This document shows, piece after piece, positions 47,582-58,642 of a stretch of DNA of 64,000 nucleotides. The stretch comes from Larix kaempferi (lineage: Eukaryota > Streptophyta > Pinopsida > Pinales > Pinaceae), in the NCBI GenBank assembly GCA_027924585.1, contig BSBM01000646.1, positions 1,175,501 to 1,239,500 on the forward strand, given 5' to 3'. Positions within the stretch are counted from its first letter, which is position 1, and each line of letters opens with the position of its first letter. A program made the translations under genes and the position numbers. The notes beneath the pieces were generated by a model. It was not told where the DNA came from and searched no databases. It saw nothing but the letters and a program-made list of their open reading frames with translations.

Positions 47582-49366
47582 TTACAGCTGTGGCTGTTGG
47601 TATTGTTGGTGAGGATACTGTTGAGGAGGGTACAATTGATATTGAGTCTGGTGATGGGGAAAGTTATTTCCTTGGTAAGAGTTTCTCCAGTTGGAATTCC
47701 AGGGAGCTTGATTGTTTGACTGCTGTGACCATGGTGTCCAAGAATTAGGATTTTGCATTGGGTTTTGAGATGGATGCCACTTATTATTAGAATAATGTGA
47801 AGGGAATTGTGTATTCATATTATTCGAAAAAAATGATGGGTCTTGATTCATACCTTGATTGCGAGGCTGCCAAGGTTTCTTTTGTGCAATAAAGTAATCT
47901 TGCTCCACATTTGGAATGGATTCCTGCAGGACTGCTTTGACCTTGGGTAATGAAGAACATTCCTTGGTATCATGCTCCAGTTCACATATCCTACATATCT
48001 CTGCCTTCTCCAGCGAGCATTCTTTCAATGGGTGCTTTTTCCTACATTTAGGACATAATACACCGAGTGTAAGATATTCTACTACTTGCCTTTGTTTTGC
48101 TCTCAAGACATCTAGCTCTGAGGAAATGGAGCTCATCGTGTCTGTTTTAAAATTCTCCAGTAAGTTTCCTATTTCTGCTCGAGTGGCTCCTCCACTAGCT
48201 GACTTCTGTGTCCTAGTGAAGACATCCTAGTCTCGATCTTTGTCTCGTTTGTTAGTTCTAGAGGATCCGCTTGAGTACCTTCGACATAATTCAACAATCT
48301 TATCGAAGGGTTCCTTTGAGATGTCCCCTTTTCCCATCAAATTCAACATATCAAGGAAGTCTTCTCCAATTCCTCGTAGCAAAATAATATTGAGTACATC
48401 TTTTCCAATCTTAATGTGTCCAGACCTTTGTAAATTGTACAACAATCTTTCCACAAAGTCTTCCAAGCTCTCTTCTTCCTTCTGAACCATTTTAAACAAC
48501 TCCTCCTTTCTATCCCTAGTTCTACAATATTCTTGATATTTAGAAAGGAAGGTATTTTTCATTTGGTCCCAAGTAGTAATTATCTCATGACCCAGACTCA
48601 TGAACCATCACAGAGCATTTCCTTTCAAAGTGGATGGGAATAGTTTCAGCTTCTGAGCACTGGAGGTATAGTCATAGCTGTGACATAGGATATCAAACTC
48701 AAAAAGAAATTCATTAGGATCTTCAGAAGATTTACCATGGAAATTTAGGAGAACTGATGGTGATATGTTTTTCATAGGAGCTGCTTCAGGTGTATGGAGG
48801 ATAGGGAATTCTAATGTGGCCACAGTGTTACCAGGATGACTATCTTCCACTTCTTCTTCCCGATTCTCCCTATGCTCATTCTCTCCTTCTTGTTCTCTAT
48901 TAGCCATGTTATTAGTCCAAAATTTAATGGATTCCTTTATTCGTTCTTCCTCTGCCCTTGCTTCTTCTTCTTTCCTCCTCTCTTCTTCTCGCCTCCTTTC
49001 TTCCTCTGCTTCTCGGTGAGCCTCCAACCACTCTTCTTTAGTAACTCTGGTTCCATTAATATGATAAATCTCCTCTCTATCCAGTGCACCCACAACACTT
49101 CCCTTGTCTTCAGGAGGTTTATTTTCTGCAATGGGAGTAGATGGTTCCATTGTGTTCTCCACAGTTGTTGCTGAATTCTCAAGATTATGAGGAACAAAAT
49201 TTCCTCTCCCTAAAGATGTCTGCAGTGGTTTCGTAGAAGAATCAGATTTAGAAATTATATTGTCGATAAATGTTTGTCTTCCCAGACCTGTATTACGACC
49301 TCGACCTCTTCCACCTGTAGTGTTAGTATTCAAAGGGGGTTCCCGAATTGTTTTTCTTGTATTCAT
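47582..49366 (-). pseudogene. gag of element E, broken by three stops
   Basis: From ATG 49366 (MNTRKTIREPPLNTN) an N-terminal Gly/Arg stretch (GGRGRGRNTGLGR) and a long charged helix (EEERRREEERRKEEEARAEE) lead to the capsid fold: PNEFLFEFDILCHSYDYTS, KLKLFPSTLKGNAL, a TGA for the CGA Arg of ALRWFMSL (48605), then MKNTFLSKYQEYCRTRDRKE and IILLRGIGEDFLDMLNLMG. After a TAG at about 48228 come a zinc-finger-like CPKCRKKHPLKEC and CRICELEHDTKEC and a Gln/Asn/Pro-rich tail (YQLYPPQQYPHQQYQQPQL), ended by TAA for CAA. Each frame is long, so few mutations separate it from an intact gag. Confidence 0.85.
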
Positions 49367-50561
49367 GCATGCTGTAAATGATTAAACTAAAATGAAATAA
49401 AAAACCAACTACTGACTATGTCTATCAATTACCATCTTTGGTAGCAGTGCCAAAATGTTGGTCACCATATATGCTAATTAATTACAACTAACACACAGGA
49501 TGCTCAATATAAATTGTCAAACCCAGGGAAGTATTTTATTTCAATGGCAATAAGCACAATCTATGCATAAAAATTTCAAGTAGTCGATTAATAAATGGAG
49601 ATGAAAGATTCTACCTATCTGTTCAGCCAAACTCATTCCATAAAGAAAACTAATCTAACTCATACCTCTGGGAATTTAAAGTGCAACTACCTTCCTACAA
49701 AAATCAACCTAGTAGTTACTGATCTAAGAATAGAAATGAACTAGATTACTTTTGCAAGAATTTAAATCCTATAATTATCAAACTACAGTATTCAATGTTT
49801 ACCAAAATGATTCATCCAAAAACTACTGTAACTCAACTATAATCTGTCTAATCTATGAATTCAATTAAAGATACAACAACAACCAGAATTAAGAAATATG
49901 CCTGAACTATAAATTGATAACCATTGGAAATCCTAGGAAGCATAAATGACTAAAAGGAATAGAAGATGAGCTTGGATGTAACAACTATTGAACACATATG
50001 CATAATCAAATCTAACATACATAGTCGACTGTCACACCATGCAGTTGCAGCTATTCATAATGCAAAGAATAAACTACCAAAAAAAGAATGCAATCATAAA
50101 CTCTTTGTTGCACCTATCAGAAATACACCTAATGCAATTCCACAACACACAACAGGAAATGAATAAATCTAACTACCTACTTAACTCAACAATCTCTGTG
50201 AGAAGGAGGGCCTTGTCCTTCTAACAGAGACACCATGAACTACCACGAATTCAAACATAGAAATGGAAATAATCCTGCTCTTCATTAAAGATGGTAATCC
50301 ACAATCTCATTCTTTGTTATAGCCCGCACAACAATTGATAATTAACCAACCCAAGACTTTGAAAGCCTTCCATATTCATACATGCAAAATATAGTTCGTG
50401 ATCCACTAATTTTGTGCAACAATGAAGATCTATGATCTTCGTGCTGTAGAGTTACAGCTAAACTGTTATAGCCATAATGAATGAGGCTGTTAACCATGAA
50501 GGATGCTGTTACTCTGGTAGTCAATGGATCAATGGTGTAACCAATTGGGAGGCGTCCTGTC

Positions 50562-51264
50562 TGTAAAATCTCAATCACAGCTGAACCTAGCTACTGTGGA
50601 TTCCTCACTGGTGAAAGATTGCACAACATTTGCAAGAATAGCATAAAAATTTAAATGAATGAAGAACAATACACATCAAATTGGTGAATAATGTCAATAT
50701 TATTAACTGTCCAACCTTAACATAGGTTAAGAACACTCATATATACAAATATGGAAGAATTCGAATCCACCTGGAGTGTTCACACTGATCTAGCTTAGAA
50801 ATAGCTCAAACCCCCCTAGGTTGACCAAAATATCCCAAACCATCCCAAACTGGTTCGAATCTGCTGTGTGAATGCTGGGAATGACTGGACAGGCCCATGT
50901 GACCTCACACATGTGAAGAAACTGGTTGGTTAGAGGTTTGGAGTCTAAAATTGGCCAAAAATATGACAAAGTTGGCAAGATTGTCCACAAACTGAGCAAA
51001 TGCGCCCTAGGTAGAAGAGAAGCATGCTGAATGCATTAAATGACCTGAGGAGGGCGCTCTAGGCATGCTGAATGCATTAATTTGCCCTGGGGAGCGCTCC
51101 ACATAGCTGGTTTGACTCAGCACTTGTTCACATTGCTAACTAGTTCAAGACAGTTTGACCATTTACCAATCTAATCAACTTAGGGATGTAATCATTAATC
51201 ACTTGGGCTAATTAATCATCATTAATAAATGATTAATGTACATAGGTGTAAAAATGTTCTAACA
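50562..51264 (-). repeat. 3' LTR of element F
   Basis: 703 bp, TGTAAAATCTCAATC...TTCTAACA on the plus strand. Direct partner of 55752-56454. Confidence 0.96.
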
Positions 51265-51446
51265 CCCCCCCTTAAGCTAGACTTAGTGAAATATCAAAAA
51301 TTAAGGCCTTGGCAACTAGGCTCAAGTCACCTTTTACATCATGAAATTTATTTGTCCATGTAACCAAGGTAAGGAGGAAAACCACATGGGAAATAAAACC
51401 TCCCCTCTAAAATGGACATGTGGCATATATCAAAATACACCAATCA

Positions 51447-54400
51447 TCACCATGCATCACTCACCCCAAGCAAAGATCTAAGGTGAGTGAAGGTCTTCTC
51501 GGTAAAACACTTGATGAAGATATCAGCAGTTTGCTCACTGGATGGGCAATACTGCAATGCTATGATCCGGTCATGCACCAACCCCCGAATGTAATGCATG
51601 TGTATCTCTATGTGCTTGGTCCTCTGTCTCTGTACTGGATTGGTAGAAATCTTGATTGTACTTTGATTATCACACCAAAGAATAGTGGGTGAATCAAAGA
51701 CAATCCCGAACTCTGCAAGAATACCTTGCAACCAAACACATTGTGTGGCTGCATTGACTGCTCCCCTGTACTCGGCCTCAGCTGAAGATAAGGAAATAGT
51801 GCTTTGTTTCTTGCTTGACCAGCATATAGGTCCATGTGCAAGCATAAAGACATAACCGGAAGTTGACTTCCGATCGATACAATCACCAGCCCAATCAGAA
51901 TCTGTAAATCCTACTAGTTCAAGGGATGAACCAGCAGCATAATGGATACCAAAGGACTTAGTACCCTGAACATAATGAAGGATCCTCTTGGATGCCTTCC
52001 AATGGATCTCATGAGGCTCTTGCATGTGCCTTGCAACAGCCCCAACAGCATATGACAAATCTGGTCTAGAATGAGTAAGATATAGCAAGCTTCCAACAAG
52101 TTGCCTATACAACGAACTGTCAACTAGTGGTGAAGAACCCCATTCTGTAAGCTTAACTCCTGAAAGAAATGGAAATTTTGCAGACTTACATTCAGCCATC
52201 TTAAATTTCTGCAGCAAATCTGAAGCATACCTTGACTGACATAGAGAAATTCCATTCACAGATTGATCTATCTCCAAACCCAGAAATTGTTTTAGCAATC
52301 CTAGATCGGTCATGGAGAATGCACTGTGCAATGCTCTCTTAACTGAGTCAAGTTCTTTGGTGCAGCTACCAGTGATCAAAAGATCATCAACATACAGTAC
52401 AATAATCAATATCAGATCACTAACATGCTGCATATACACATTTGGATCAGACTTACACCTCTCAAACCCCAAAGATAGCAGAAAATTGTCCATTTTTGCA
52501 TACCATGCTCTAGGAGCTTGCTTGAGCCCATAGAGTGACTTGTTCAACCTGCAAACAAGTGTATGATCAGAAATAAAACCTTCAGGCTGCTGCATATAAA
52601 TCTCCTCATTCAGATCCCCATTCAGAAAGACACTTTTTACATCCATGTGATGAATCTCCCAGCGCTTGGAAGCCCCAATGGCCAAAACTAGTCTTATGGA
52701 GTCCATCTTTGCCACCGGTGCAAATGTCTCTGTATAGTCCACTCCTTGGACCTGAGAGTAACCCTTAGCTACCAACCTGGCCTTATACTTCAGATCAGAG
52801 CAATCAGATCCAATTTTGGTTCTATAAATCCACTTGCATTGCACTAGTTTCCTCTTGGGAGGAAGAGGGACCAAATCCCAAGTTTTGTTCTCATGGAGTG
52901 AGTTCATCTCCTCTTGCATGGCTGATTGCCATCTTGGGTCTGTACATGCTTCTGAATATGACATTGGATCAGATCCAACCATCAAATAACATGCCTCACT
53001 CAGATCAGAATTATTATATGCAAAGGAATTGTGAAATTGAGATCTAGTTTTCCTAGCATCTTGGGGATCTCCCACTAGCTCTCCGGCACTTTGAATTGTT
53101 TTCTCTGCCCACTTGGGCCTTGAAGGGGGGATATGTTCAGAATCCATATCAACATCATCTTCAGCAATATCAGAATCAGAAATATCAGAGAAAGAATCAC
53201 TACTTACTTCATCATCAAGACGAGGGAATGAGCATTCCCCATCACCTTGTTCACTAGCTTGCAAGAATTCTTCCTCTTCGAATTTGACACTTCTTTCAAT
53301 GAAAGTTTTGTGAGTGGATGGATCAAAGAGCTTGTAGCCCTTGGAATCCTCTGCATACCCAACCATGATTGACTCCTTGATTTGGGGCTGCAATGCCTTT
53401 CTCTTCTCCGGTGGAATTCTGGCCCAAGCCCTTGAGCCAAAAATTCTGAAATGTGAGACATTTGGCTTGTGGCCCATCCAAGCTTCAAATGGAGTGATTC
53501 CTTGCAATGCTTTGTGTGGTGCTCTGTTCTGAAAATATGCTGCACAATTCATAGCTTCAGCCCACAATTTGGGAGACAAATCCCTTGCTTGCAACATGCA
53601 AGTTGCCATCTCTTTCAGTGCTCTATTTTTGCGCTCTGCAACACCATTTTGCTGAGGTGTGTAGGGCACTGAGTGTTGCATCTGAATGCCATGCTCTTGA
53701 CAGAGCTGCTGCAAATTGTTTTTGACATACTCTCTGCCATTATCAGTCCTCAAAACCTTCATGGCCTTCCCACTGAAGTTCTCAACCATGCTCTTAAAAA
53801 TCTTGAAACATTCAAAGACTTCAGATTTTTGCTTAAGGAAAAATAACCAGCAGTACCTTGAGTAGTCATCGATGAAGGTGAGCACATATTTGCTGCAGCC
53901 ATAGGAGGGTGTGGGGAGTGGCCCTATGAGATCAGAATGCACTATCCCAAGTGGTTGATCATCCCTCCTAGCCTTCCCTTTGTCATACTTCTTTTCAGGA
54001 TGCTTCCCAATCATGCAACCCTTGCATGTTCCACTTGAAAAACTGATTTGTGGCAGCCCTTCTACCATCTTTTCTTTGCTCAAAACTTGAAGATATATGT
54101 AGTTTAGGTGCCCATACCTTTGATGCCATAGCTTGCTGGTCTCATTCCCATGTGACAGAAGCACACTTGGTGAAGAGAATTCGAGGAAGTGGGAGAACTT
54201 GTACATCTTCATGTCATGGTTTGCAACACCCTTTGCAACAATTTTCCCGGTGGAAACTTCTGATATCTCCACATCATCCTGAGTGAAGACCACCTTCTTT
54301 GCTGCTCCAATATGTGTCATTTGATATACAGAGAGCAAGTTTGCTGCAAGATTTGGCACATACAGCACATTGTAGAAGAAGCCATTCTCCATAGAGATTT

Positions 54401-55475
54401 TCCCAATGCCATGAGCAGGGATTTCTGAGTCATCTCCCATTCGAATTGAGAGGCCACTGTAGGGAGCAAGTTCAGAAAACGAGTCTCTTGAGGAAGCCAT
54501 GTGCCTTGAGGCACCTGAATCAATGATGAACAAAGGTGAATGAGATGAGCTATCCACCAAAGCATGGCATCTCTCCTTGTCTTCAGAAACGCACTCCTTC
54601 TTCTTGGAACTTTCAGGAAGAGGAATATTATTTTTCTGTAGGAGATGTGTCATGGTGTCTATGGTTTTCTTCATGCATGAGCTCTCTGGATGAAAACCTC
54701 TTTGACAGTAGCTACATTTTGTCTTCTCAGCCTTCTTTCCCTTGTTCTTGACAGGATTCGAAACCCCCTCAGAGGATTTGGGCCTCTCATCCTTCTTCTT
54801 CTTCTCTTGAGGTTTCGACCCCCTGGGTTTTTGCTTGCCTCTTCCACATTTCGAATCTCCAGCTGCAAGAACTTGATCTTTTTGCTTGATGGAGCCCATC
54901 AAGACCAGCTTGTCTTGCTCTTGAGTTAGCATCTCCATGAAGTCAGCCAAATATGGCATCTTCCATCCTCTAACTGTGAGCCTTGTGGAGTTGAAGGAAG
55001 ACACAAAAACTGAGTATTCAGAACCCAATTTGGAGAGAATGGACAACACCAACTGTTCTTCTTTCTTCTCTATGCCACATTGTCTGATCTGCAAGACCAA
55101 GTTCTTGAACTTGGTGAAGAAGTCCTGGATGGAATCGAAATTCCCTGGGCTCAGTGAGACAAGCTCATTTTCGAGCTGGTGGCCTCTCATCTCATCAGTC
55201 TTTCCAAACAGTGTCTCAAGCTTGAGCCACACTTCATTTGGAGTTGCTAGACTTTCTACATGAAACAGGAGGTCTCTCGAAATGCTGAGACAAAGGAGGC
55301 CAAATGCCTCATCCATTCTATTAAAAAACTTGGATTTCTCCACAGCTGAGTTTGGCTCAACCTCAGTGCCCATCGTGATTCTGTAGAGACCCTTGGATCT
55401 CAGCAAAATCACCATTTCTGCCTTCCAATCGAAATAGTTGAAGGGAGTGAGCACGTTTGGGTGAGATGGCTCCAT
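51447..55475 (-). CDS. Intact copia Gag-Pol polyprotein, 1342 residues (element F)
   Basis: Start is the first ATG (55475, MEPSHPNVLTPFNYFDWKAE); the frame is open upstream to 55529 but without another ATG. Domains: gag (about 1-250) with the Ty1/copia gag fold, zinc knuckle C254-C267 (CSYCQRGFHPESSC, CX2CX4HX4C), aspartic protease D319-S-G (FIIDSGASRHM), integrase finger H451, H456, C484, C487 and core D515, D578, E614 (35 residues between the last two), RT with LVAKGYSQVQGVDYTETFAP and YVDD at 1028-1031, RNase H with D1192, E1235 and D1269 and the RTKHIEIHMHYIRG end. The order PR-INT-RT-RH defines copia; every catalytic residue expected is present and there is no stop. I do not assign a lineage. 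Expression would come from the LTR at 55752-56454. Confidence 0.97.
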   Translation of the reverse strand: MEPSHPNVLTPFNYFDWKAEMVILLRSKGLYRITMGTEVEPNSAVEKSKFFNRMDEAFGLLCLSISRDLLFHVESLATPNEVWLKLETLFGKTDEMRGHQLENELVSLSPGNFDSIQDFFTKFKNLVLQIRQCGIEKKEEQLVLSILSKLGSEYSVFVSSFNSTRLTVRGWKMPYLADFMEMLTQEQDKLVLMGSIKQKDQVLAAGDSKCGRGKQKPRGSKPQEKKKKDERPKSSEGVSNPVKNKGKKAEKTKCSYCQRGFHPESSCMKKTIDTMTHLLQKNNIPLPESSKKKECVSEDKERCHALVDSSSHSPLFIIDSGASRHMASSRDSFSELAPYSGLSIRMGDDSEIPAHGIGKISMENGFFYNVLYVPNLAANLLSVYQMTHIGAAKKVVFTQDDVEISEVSTGKIVAKGVANHDMKMYKFSHFLEFSSPSVLLSHGNETSKLWHQRYGHLNYIYLQVLSKEKMVEGLPQISFSSGTCKGCMIGKHPEKKYDKGKARRDDQPLGIVHSDLIGPLPTPSYGCSKYVLTFIDDYSRYCWLFFLKQKSEVFECFKIFKSMVENFSGKAMKVLRTDNGREYVKNNLQQLCQEHGIQMQHSVPYTPQQNGVAERKNRALKEMATCMLQARDLSPKLWAEAMNCAAYFQNRAPHKALQGITPFEAWMGHKPNVSHFRIFGSRAWARIPPEKRKALQPQIKESIMVGYAEDSKGYKLFDPSTHKTFIERSVKFEEEEFLQASEQGDGECSFPRLDDEVSSDSFSDISDSDIAEDDVDMDSEHIPPSRPKWAEKTIQSAGELVGDPQDARKTRSQFHNSFAYNNSDLSEACYLMVGSDPMSYSEACTDPRWQSAMQEEMNSLHENKTWDLVPLPPKRKLVQCKWIYRTKIGSDCSDLKYKARLVAKGYSQVQGVDYTETFAPVAKMDSIRLVLAIGASKRWEIHHMDVKSVFLNGDLNEEIYMQQPEGFISDHTLVCRLNKSLYGLKQAPRAWYAKMDNFLLSLGFERCKSDPNVYMQHVSDLILIIVLYVDDLLITGSCTKELDSVKRALHSAFSMTDLGLLKQFLGLEIDQSVNGISLCQSRYASDLLQKFKMAECKSAKFPFLSGVKLTEWGSSPLVDSSLYRQLVGSLLYLTHSRPDLSYAVGAVARHMQEPHEIHWKASKRILHYVQGTKSFGIHYAAGSSLELVGFTDSDWAGDCIDRKSTSGYVFMLAHGPICWSSKKQSTISLSSAEAEYRGAVNAATQCVWLQGILAEFGIVFDSPTILWCDNQSTIKISTNPVQRQRTKHIEIHMHYIRGLVHDRIIALQYCPSSEQTADIFIKCFTEKTFTHLRSLLGVSDAW

Positions 55476-55733
55476 TCTCCTCTGCTGCAATTCGCACTTG
55501 CTGACAATGCTGATCTTCAGTACCTGCAAACAACTCTCAAATCACTCTGGAGGGATCTACACTAACAGATTCGAACCCTGTATGGATAGTGGGTGCATTC
55601 GGGAGAGCATCACACCTGAGAGGAGCCACTAGATTTCTCCAGTAAGCTCAAGGCAATGGCCTCAGGAATTATGTGGTTTCTCCACTGCTTCTGGAAATCC
55701 ACTACAACAGTCTGGCTGGTTCGAATTCTAGCT

Positions 55734-55751
55734 CCAAGAGCTCTGATACCA
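55734..55751 (-). other. Initiator-Met tRNA primer binding site of F
   Basis: Minus-strand TGGTATCAGAGCTCTTGG, immediately next to the LTR, a perfect match to the standard plant copia PBS core TGGTATCAGAGC. Confidence 0.93.
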
Positions 55752-56454
55752 TGTAAAATCTTAATCACAGCTGAACCTAGCTACTGTGGATTCCTCACTG
55801 GTGAAAGATTGCACAACATTTGCAAGAATAGCATAAAAATTTAAATGAATGAAGAACAATACACATCAAATTGGTGAATAATGTCAATATTATTAACTAT
55901 CCAACCTTAACATAGGTTAAGAACACTCATATATACAAATCTGGAAGAATTCGAATCCACCTGGAGTGTTCACACTGATCTAGCTTAGAAATAGCTCAAA
56001 CCCCCCTAGGTTGACCAAAATATCCCAAACCATCCCAAACTGGTTCGAATCTACTGTGTGAATGCTGGGAATGACTGGACAGGCCCATGTGACCTCACAC
56101 ATGTGAAGAAACTGGTTGGTTAGAGGTTTGGAGTCTAAAATTGGCCAAAAATATGACAAAGTTGGCAAGATTGTCCACAAACTGAGCAAATGCGCCCTAG
56201 GTAGAAGAGAAGCATGCTGAATGCATTAAATGACCTGAGGAGGGCGCTCTAGGCATGCTGAATGCATTAATTTGCCCTGGGGAGCGCTCCACATAGCTGG
56301 TTTGACTCAGCACTTGTTCACATTGCTAACTAGTTCAAGACAGTTTGACCATTTACCAATCTAATCAACTTAGGGATGTAATCATTAATCACTTGGGCTA
56401 ATTAATCATCATTAATAAATGATTAATGTACATAGGTGTAAAAATGTTCTAACA
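55752..56454 (-). repeat. 5' LTR of element F
   Basis: 703 bp, partner of 50562-51264. The four differences I see are in CAATC/TAATC near the edge, AACTGTCC/AACTATCC, AAATATGG/AAATCTGG and ATCTGCTG/ATCTACTG. Confidence 0.96.
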
Positions 56455-56844
56455 CTGTCTGTTGCAGCTATGCTCTGTTTCAGCGACCTGTGACAACTTC
56501 ACGTGGAGAGATGTGTTGTCCCTTGAAATATGAGGAATCAAATCAGAAGAGTAACCGCTGGCACCACGTATGATTCTTTCCCAAGGCATTGTGACTGATA
56601 CACCTGTGCTTTGATCTTAACTTAATGAAATCAACACAAGTTAGCATAAATCGAAGGCTAGAATTCATAACCATAACAATCTTAGGCATTTAATTAAATG
56701 AAACAATAATGAATTATGCCTTGTCAGGATCGCTGATTGATCTGGAAAAAGGCATGTATATGGTTCATGAAAGTAGGGTGTAACAGGGAAAAATGATGTA
56801 ATAGGTATGGTCAAAAAGGGGCATTTCCAGGGCCCAACAAAGAC

Positions 56845-58642
56845 AGGAATGGAGTCAAAAGAATCACCATGCCAGCACCCTAGGATGACATAGATTCTGT
56901 TGTTCTGAAATATATAACATGCACAGGGAGACTTAGCTATGTCCCGATCTTCCACTTCCAAATTTTGGATCTTCTAAGATACAGGGGCCATATTACACCA
57001 AATAACAACCTCAGCATTTCCTATTATCTTCTTCAATCTCTGGGATAAATGAGCAAAAAGGTAGTTCAGGGAAAAGAAGATGCACTAGCCCACCATGGGA
57101 TGATCAAATTGATAATTTGTGAAGAATTGATGGTACAGGTTCCAGAACACTCATGGGAGGAGTTTGTGTTGGTCTCAACCAAGGATGTGCAAAGAATGAG
57201 GGGTACACCCAACCCAGGTATACCCCTAGTCAAGGGATCAAAAGAAAAATCCACCTCGGCATCAGGAGCTAAGAGAAAGATTGACCTGGATAGAGACAAT
57301 AAAGTTATGGCCGACACCTTGATCAGGATAAAACATTCAAAAGACGCCTCCTCCAAAAAAGACTTAGGGGTTTTTGCTAGCGGGAAAGGGTCAAAACGAC
57401 AAAGTAAAAGGTTCACACAGCAACCCAAAAATGGGCATGCAAAGAAGGTAGAAAAAGAGCCTAGCCCCATAATTCAAAACTTATCTGATGATGACGATTT
57501 CAGGGTAGACCAGGACGACCCAACTACACCAGAAGAAGAGGATGCTTTCCAATGGAATCCTAATGATAAAACTTAAAACCTTGGAATCAACGACCAGTTA
57601 TCTGAGGCACTGAAAGAACTAGAAAAAGTCAGGGAGGAGTTGGTAGCATTAAAAATTGAAGCAAGGATCCAGATAAGCCAGCCAACTTCACCAGCAACCC
57701 CACTGTTTGCACATGAAAAGACCTAGATTTTGAAGATGCAGCACGCAGGAGAATTAAAGTTGGCAGAACAAAAACATTTAGCACTGAAGGATAAATTGGG
57801 CCAAGATCAGGAAGAGTTGTCCCAGAAAGACCAGAAAATCTGGCAATTAGAGCATACATTGACTACCACTGCTAAGATCTATGTTGATATGTTGTGACTC
57901 AGGCCACCATCCAGAATCTATACAGTTTACCTAAGGGAGAAGTGGGGAAAATTTCAGCTACAAAGGATAAATCAAGGCCTGCCTCTAGAACTAAACACTC
58001 CAAGGGAGTTCGTTGACACTTCTCTGAGCTACACAGAATTGGAGAAATATCATTTATGCGAGTTTTTCTTGCATAACTTCATGGTGCCGAGCTCACCCAA
58101 CTGGTCACCAAATCCCTACATGGGTGACTTCCAGCTAAGAGCACTTTGCTCCTGGATGAACCACGAGTTAGAGAGGGCACATGATGCTCACCTCTACCTT
58201 TCAGAGGAGTGGAAAAAACCGTTATGGATCAGGGGTGAGGAAAATCATCCTGAAAGAGTGATTCAGGACCACCTGACTATCACCTCAGATGAGGATTTAA
58301 TTCCTATCCTTCTTGGAAAAAAACAGGAGGCAGTAACACATTTCGACCTCACCCTTCAATGCACGTACAAGGAAGTTCAGGAAGCCATCGGTGAGAGGTG
58401 GGAAAGAATCGTAGAAGATTTGAAGAAAAGGGAGCCTCACTCCCCCCTAAAGCTAGAGACTGCTCTCACCAAGGCTAAGTTATACAGGGAATGATTAATA
58501 AAGCACCAGCTCAGATGGATAAGCATGAAATTGAGTCCACCATTCTTTCTTCCTTTGATTATCAAAGAACAGGTCGATGAAGAGGAGGAGAAAATAGCAT
58601 GGACCAGAGATGACCAGAGGAGAAAAAAAATAGTAAGGGCGA
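56845..58642 (+). pseudogene. Post-integrase ORF of element B, middle and C-terminal part
   Basis: Continues from 35460. First RITMPAP-DDIDSVVLKYITCTG with one TAG, then ISYYLLQSL and a TGA or TAA before MSKKVV, then the 175-codon open stretch 57049-57576: HHGMIKLIICEELMVQVPEH, Lys-rich patches (GSKRQSKRFTQQPKNGHAKK) and an acidic end (LSDDDDFRVDQDDPTTPEEE). A coiled coil follows (57590-57880, LSEALKELEKVREELVALKI). The C-terminal module 58039-58494 is open: YHLCEFFLHNF, GDFQLRALCSWMNHE, EAIGERWERIVEDLKKRE. A last piece (RWISMKLSPPFFLPLI) runs to the polypurine tract. Every block has a counterpart in E in the same order. Confidence 0.75.

Larger units (their letters stand above)
50562..56454 (-). 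mobile_element. Element F: intact Ty1/copia retrotransposon inside the right LTR of E
   Basis: Both LTRs are 703 bp (50562-51264 and 55752-56454) and differ at about four positions by eye. Target duplication CTGTC is perfect (50557-50561 and 56455-56459). On the minus strand the PBS TGGTATCAGAGCTCTTGG (55734-55751) is an initiator-Met type directly next to the LTR, and the polypurine tract CTTAAGGGGGGG lies next to the other LTR (51265-51276). A single gag-pol frame fills the interior. All known parts of an autonomous copia element are present. It is the youngest and only coding-intact element in the window. Confidence 0.97.
35461..56839 (-). mobile_element. Element E: Athila/Tat-like Ty3/gypsy retrotransposon, antisense, inside the last ORF of B
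   Basis: LTRs are 35461-38483 (with solo LTR G inside) and 49456-56839 (with copia F inside). Without these guests both are about 1486-1487 bp. Target duplication AAGAC is perfect (35456-35460 and 56840-56844). On the minus strand the order is LTR, PBS (TGGCACTGCTACCAAAGA, tRNA-Asp-like but diverged, just left of 49456), gag, protease, RT, RNase H, integrase, tandem-repeat spacer, long extra ORF, polypurine tract (GTTGGGGGGAGA, 38484-38497), LTR. LTR divergence in the first 175 bp is about 4% by eye, so E is younger than A and B. All ORFs carry stops. Confidence 0.93.
49456..56839 (-). repeat. 5' LTR of element E, split by copia F
   Basis: 49456-50561 and 56460-56839 join to about 1486 bp, the partner of 35461-38483. 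F and one CTGTC duplicate lie between. The diverged tRNA-Asp-like PBS lies just left of 49456 on the minus strand, spaced 3 nt from the LTR. Confidence 0.92.
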
